The position numbers were made by a program, and so were the translations under genes. Shown one piece after another: positions 60,347 through 64,000 of a stretch of 64,000 nucleotides of DNA (positions are counted from its first letter, which is position 1; every line of letters begins with the position of its first letter). Below the pieces are notes generated by a model. That model was not told where the DNA came from, ran no database searches, and saw nothing but the letters and a program-made list of their open reading frames with translations. The DNA is from Terrilactibacillus sp. S3-3 (GTDB lineage Bacteria; Bacillota; Bacilli; Bacillales; Sporolactobacillaceae). The stretch covers positions 2,542,001 to 2,606,000 of the forward strand of contig CP129291.1 in the NCBI GenBank assembly GCA_030437565.1, read 5' to 3'.

Positions 60347-60388
60347 AAGAGGCTGTTCCCCCAGCTTTTTGACTGGGGAAACAGCCTC
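60347..60388 (-). terminator. Strong hairpin downstream of nadA
   Basis: GAGGCTGTTCCCCCA and TGGGGAAACAGCCTC pair with one G-U around a 10-base loop. There is no long T run on the minus strand, but it is the best candidate for the end of the nadBCA transcript. Confidence 0.6.
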
Positions 60389-60446
60389 TCGTGACATCTT
60401 CAACTGTAAATAATTTACGTTGGTAGCTAAATCCACAAAGTTCTTT

Positions 60447-61551
60447 CTAAGATTGTTCAAGCATACGGCCCAGTGCGAGTATTGCATCCTTTGCAATGGC
60501 CTCCGGCACCCGGACAACATTGGCCGGTTCTCCTTTAGCCAGCCTGTCAAGTGACCAGACAAAGTGCGGCAGGTCAATGCGATTCATCGTCAAGCAGGCG
60601 CACATCACCGGATTCAGCGAGCGAATCTTCAATTCCGGATGTTCATTTTTCAGCCGATTGACAAGATTCATTTCCGTTCCAATCGCCCAGTGCGATCCCT
60701 TGGGAGCATTCTCTATTGTTTTTTATAATATATTGCGTGGAACCGGCGTCATCAGAGTGACGGACCACGTCATAAGAACACTCAGGATGAACAATGACAC
60801 GAATACCAGGATCAGCTTTACGGCAGGCTTCAATGTTTTGGACCGTGAATTTTTCGTGCACGGAGCAATGGCCTTTCCATAAAATGACCCTTGTTTCATC
60901 GCTCACTTCGCTTTCAAATTGATCGGCCAGCGGATTCCAGACAACCATGCTTTCAAACGGCAATCCTAATTTCACCCCTGTATTGCGGCCGAGATGCTGA
61001 TCGGGCAAAAACAGAATCCGCTTCTTTTGCGAAAAGGCCCATTTCATCATTTTATCAGCATTGGACGACGTCACAATTGCTCCGCCGTTCCGTCCGCAAA
61101 ACGCCTTAATGGCTGCGGTAGAATTGATATACGTCATCGGAATAATCGTATCCCCGAACACGGCTTGAAACATTTTCCATGCTCTTTCTAATTGATAAAT
61201 ATCGGCCATGTCAGCCATTGAGCAGCCGGCGCGCATATCCGGCAAAATCACTTTCTGCTCATCGCTCGTTAAAATATCGGCGGTTTCAGCCATGAAATGA
61301 ACACCGCAAAAGACAATATATTCAGCTGCTTTATTTTTTTTTGCGGACAGTTGAGCAAGTTTCAGGGAGTCGCCGCGATCATCGGCAAAACGGATCACTT
61401 CTTCCCTTTGATAGTGATGCCCGGGGATATACACGCGCGCCCCCAGTTCTTTTTTTAACTTTGCCGCTTCAGCAGCCAATTCTTCAATGCTTTTATTCAT
61501 ATAAGATTCAGGGATTTGCGTATCTTTCAAAAAAGTTTCTAGTAAACTCAT
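60447..61551 (-). CDS. nadA: Quinolinate synthase NadA (frameshifted)
   Basis: NadA condenses iminoaspartate and dihydroxyacetone phosphate to quinolinate using a [4Fe-4S] cluster. Motifs include [32 protein letters not shown] with the first cluster Cys, [12 protein letters not shown] with the second, and [15 protein letters not shown] with the third. A break lies near 60645-60720, where a T-rich tract at 60718-60726 should restore [23 protein letters not shown]. The product is about 368 residues, the long Bacillus form. It is the last gene of nadB-nadC-nadA. Confidence 0.94.
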
Positions 61552-61639
61552 CGTTTCGGCTTCATCTTGGGCTGCAAGAGTCTGCCTACCTCCTTTTTCA
61601 TCAGATCAACAAGTTTTTCTGTTAACGGAATTCTAATCG

Positions 61640-62491
61640 TCAGTCACTTACGGCCACCGCTTTGAGATTGAAACTGATATCAAGTGCCTGAACGGAGTGT
61701 GTCAGGCAGCCGAGCGAAATATAATCAACACCGGTCTTGCCGTATGCCGCCAGCCGCGGCAAATCAATGCCGCCTGAAGCTTCCGTGACGATATCCTCAG
61801 GTACTTCTTGAACCAGCCGGCAGATTTCGTCCGGTGAACAGTTATCAAACATGATAATATCCGCTTTCGCCTGAACGGCTTCCCTGACTTCGTGAAGCGA
61901 AGTTGTTTCGACTTCCACTTTTACGGTATGGCCGATCTTGCTCCTGACTTTTTTGACCGCTTCACCGATCGATCCGGCATAAGCAATATGATTGTCTTTG
62001 ATCATCACCGTATCGTACAATCCGCGGCGATGATTGAACCCGCCGCCGACCGTCACAGCATATTTTTCAAACATTCTGAGCCCCGGCGTCGTTTTTCTCG
62101 TATCGCAGACTCTTGTTTTTGTGCCTTTTAAAGCCTCCACCGCTTGACTCGTCATCATCGTCGCGATTCCGCTCATTCTCTGCAGCAAGTTGAGCAGCAC
62201 TCTTTCCGCGCTGAGAAGCGAGCGAACCGGTCCCTCCGCGGCTAAAATGTCTTCACCCGCTTCCACCCATTCACCTTCACCGACAAGAGGCCGAACGGAA
62301 ATATCCGGATCAAATAAACGATAACCTTCGCTGACAACAGAAAGACCGGCCACGATGCCGGACGCCTTGGCCGTATAAATCCCTGACGTGCGATCTTCCG
62401 GCTCAAAAATGGTTTCACTCGTCACGTCAATGTCGCCAATGTCTTCATTAAAAAAAGATTCCAGCGCTTTACGCAGTTTAATATTGTTCAA
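61640..62491 (-). CDS. nadC: Nicotinate-nucleotide pyrophosphorylase (carboxylating) NadC
   Basis: NadC makes nicotinate mononucleotide from quinolinate and PRPP. The intact 283-residue protein shows CDTRKTTPGLRMFEKYAV, GGGFNHRRGLYDTVMIKDNH, VEVETTSLHEV, IMFDNCSPDE, and EASGGIDLPRLAAYGKTGVDYISLG, all family blocks. It starts in the nadB stop region (14-base overlap) and is followed by nadA after 88 bases. NAD synthesis de novo from aspartate is therefore encoded here. Confidence 0.97.
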   Translation of the reverse strand: MNNIKLRKALESFFNEDIGDIDVTSETIFEPEDRTSGIYTAKASGIVAGLSVVSEGYRLFDPDISVRPLVGEGEWVEAGEDILAAEGPVRSLLSAERVLLNLLQRMSGIATMMTSQAVEALKGTKTRVCDTRKTTPGLRMFEKYAVTVGGGFNHRRGLYDTVMIKDNHIAYAGSIGEAVKKVRSKIGHTVKVEVETTSLHEVREAVQAKADIIMFDNCSPDEICRLVQEVPEDIVTEASGGIDLPRLAAYGKTGVDYISLGCLTHSVQALDISFNLKAVAVSD

Positions 62492-64000
62492 CTTTGCTCA
62501 CCTCACGAATGATGCTCTTTTGCCGCCAGATTTCTTCCTCGTTCGGATAATCGATCCGCATATGGCCGCCGCGGCTTTCTGTTCTATCCAGCGCCGATGT
62601 AGCGATCAGCCAGGCCACCGTCAGCATGTCAAGACGTTCCGCCGCGGCTTTCGTTATATCCAAATTTGCGCAGTCGGCAAAATCAATCCCCCAGGATTCG
62701 CACCACTTGATCACATGCTTCAGTGTCTTTTCACTTCGCCAAATACCCGCATATTTAAACATCATTTGCTGGATGTCGTGCTTTGCCGGCAGTTTGAGCA
62801 CAGCCGGCTTCAATGACACGAACAAATCGGGAAACATCGGGAAATCATCTTCCACGATGATTTTTTCCGCCATCGCCTGCGCAAAAGTGATCGCTTCAAG
62901 CAGCGAGTGGCTGGCGATCCGATTGGCGCCATGAACCCCTGTCCTGGCCGCTTCACCAATGGCATACAGCCCCGGCAGCGTCGTCTGACCTTCATGCGTC
63001 ACATCGATGCCGCCCATCAGGAAATGGGCGCCCGGTGACACGGGAATCCGCCCTTGATGAATGTCAACTCCCGCTTTTTCGCACAGATGGGCGATCGTCG
63101 GAAAATGCTCGGCAAAATGATCAATCATGGAAATATCCAAATAGCTGCTTGGCGAGCCCAGTCTGCTGCGCTTCATACAGCGTTCTGGCAACCACATCGC
63201 GCGGAGCAAGATCTTCAAGCGGATGCTTGCCGGCGAGAAGGTGCTGCCCGTCTTGATTAATCAGTTTGGCCCCTTCCCCGCGCACCGCTTCCGAAACGAG
63301 TCCGTATACTTTGCCATCTTTGATCAGAAGCGTCGGATGAAATTGGACAAACTCCATATCGGCCAGCGCCGCTCCGGCACGGTAAGCAATGGCCAGCCCG
63401 TCTCCGGTCACAGCCGGGTGAGCCGACGATGGTGCATAGAGATGCCCGCTTCCTCCCGTTGCGATCACCGTGTGCCTTGCCTTGTAGATAACAGGCTCGT
63501 CATCTTGATTTTTTGCCCATACGCCGAAGCAGCGGCCGCCATGGACAATCAGGTCAAATGCCTGTGTATGATCATGGATTGTGACATCTTGATTAAGTTT
63601 AGATTTTATGAATGTCGTCAGCACGCGTCCGGTCGCATCGCCGCCTGCATGTAAAACGCGTGAGGCGGAATGCCCGCCTTCTCTTGCCAGTTCAATTTGG
63701 CCGTTTTTATTACGATCAAACGGCATGCCCATATCGATAAGCTTCCGGACAACAGCCCTGCTTTCTTTAACGAGATAAGAGGTTTCGGCTTGGTTGTTGT
63801 GATAACGTCCCGCACGCAGCGCATCTTCCAAATGAATATGCCAGTCATCATTTTGATCGAAAGTCGCTGCAATGCCGCCCTGAGCCAGGAAAGAATTGCT
63901 GGCCTGCCATTCCATCTTTGTGATGATCATGACGCTTTTTTTTCACCGACAATTTGTACGCCGCATAAAGCGCAGCGAGCCCGCTGCCGATGATAACAAC
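62478..64000 (-). CDS. nadB: L-aspartate oxidase NadB (frameshifted; 5' end outside window)
   Basis: NadB oxidises L-aspartate to iminoaspartate using FAD. The N-terminal FAD motif VVIIGSGLAALYAAYKL is visible at 63940-64000, and SFLAQGGIAATFDQNDDW and HFLMGGIDVTHEGQTTLPGLYAIGEAA are later blocks, followed by GANRIASHSLLEA. Breaks lie near 63930-63945 (A-tract) and 63170. The start codon is a few codons beyond base 64000. The C-terminal end overlaps nadC. It leads the nadBCA operon. Confidence 0.92.

Overview
The window is chromosomal DNA of an endospore-forming, Gram-positive member of the Bacillales. Support comes from spore genes (a YjcZ-type peptide, a LytH-like spore endopeptidase, yunB, yutH), menaquinone synthesis genes, riboswitches and a WalR box of Bacillus type, and long blocks in Bacillus subtilis gene order: pbpF-hemE-hemH-hemY-yhgD-yhgE, yugO-pgi-yuzA-yugI, and the yut/yun run from ndh to yunD. 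The genus cannot be fixed from this sequence; Sporolactobacillaceae or a related Bacillaceae lineage is a guess from the ISLre2 and IS605-type elements.

Layout. 1-4.7 kb: menF-menD-menH-menB on the minus strand, with menA divergent. 6.3-9.8 kb: an IS605-like structured repeat, a preQ1 riboswitch with terminator and queD-queE-queC, then an FMN riboswitch and ribU. 10-13.4 kb: yjcZ-like gene, RDD protein, a tnpB insertion sequence, and a WalR-box-preceded yocH-like cell-wall gene. 13.7-19.7 kb: ddl, rpiA, an M48 protease, a HAD hydrolase, a new small membrane peptide and lplJ. 20-27.3 kb: an amino-acid permease, an ABC exporter, yhgE and its TetR regulator yhgD, with shared operators. 27.4-33.2 kb: the haem genes hemY-hemH-hemE and pbpF. 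33.3-37.4 kb: tRNA-Gln, two tandem paralogous permeases with near-identical promoters carrying CodY-like boxes, and tRNA-Ala. 37.4-41.1 kb: a YggT-like gene, a potassium channel, pgi, yuzA and yugI. 41.3-46.6 kb: an ISLre2 element, asnB, a divergent XRE-regulator pair and yuiC. 46.8-59.8 kb: the yut/yun block. 60.4-64 kb: nadB-nadC-nadA.

Data quality shapes the annotation. About two thirds of the genes, including essential ones (ddl, rpiA, pgi, hemE, asnB, nadA), are broken into two or more frames, very often at poly-A/T or poly-G/C tracts. These are best read as read or assembly indels, not gene decay. I therefore give one merged span per gene and describe where the frame breaks. Several genes are visible only after such merging (yutD, yggT-like, RDD N-terminus) or are very short (yjcZ-like, a 45-residue membrane peptide).

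The most interesting items beyond housekeeping genes are a family of structured IS605-like repeats (four copies plus solitary ends), a newly inferred operator pair for YhgD, a shared operator for the divergent XRE pair, and the duplicated CodY-type promoters of the twin permeases.
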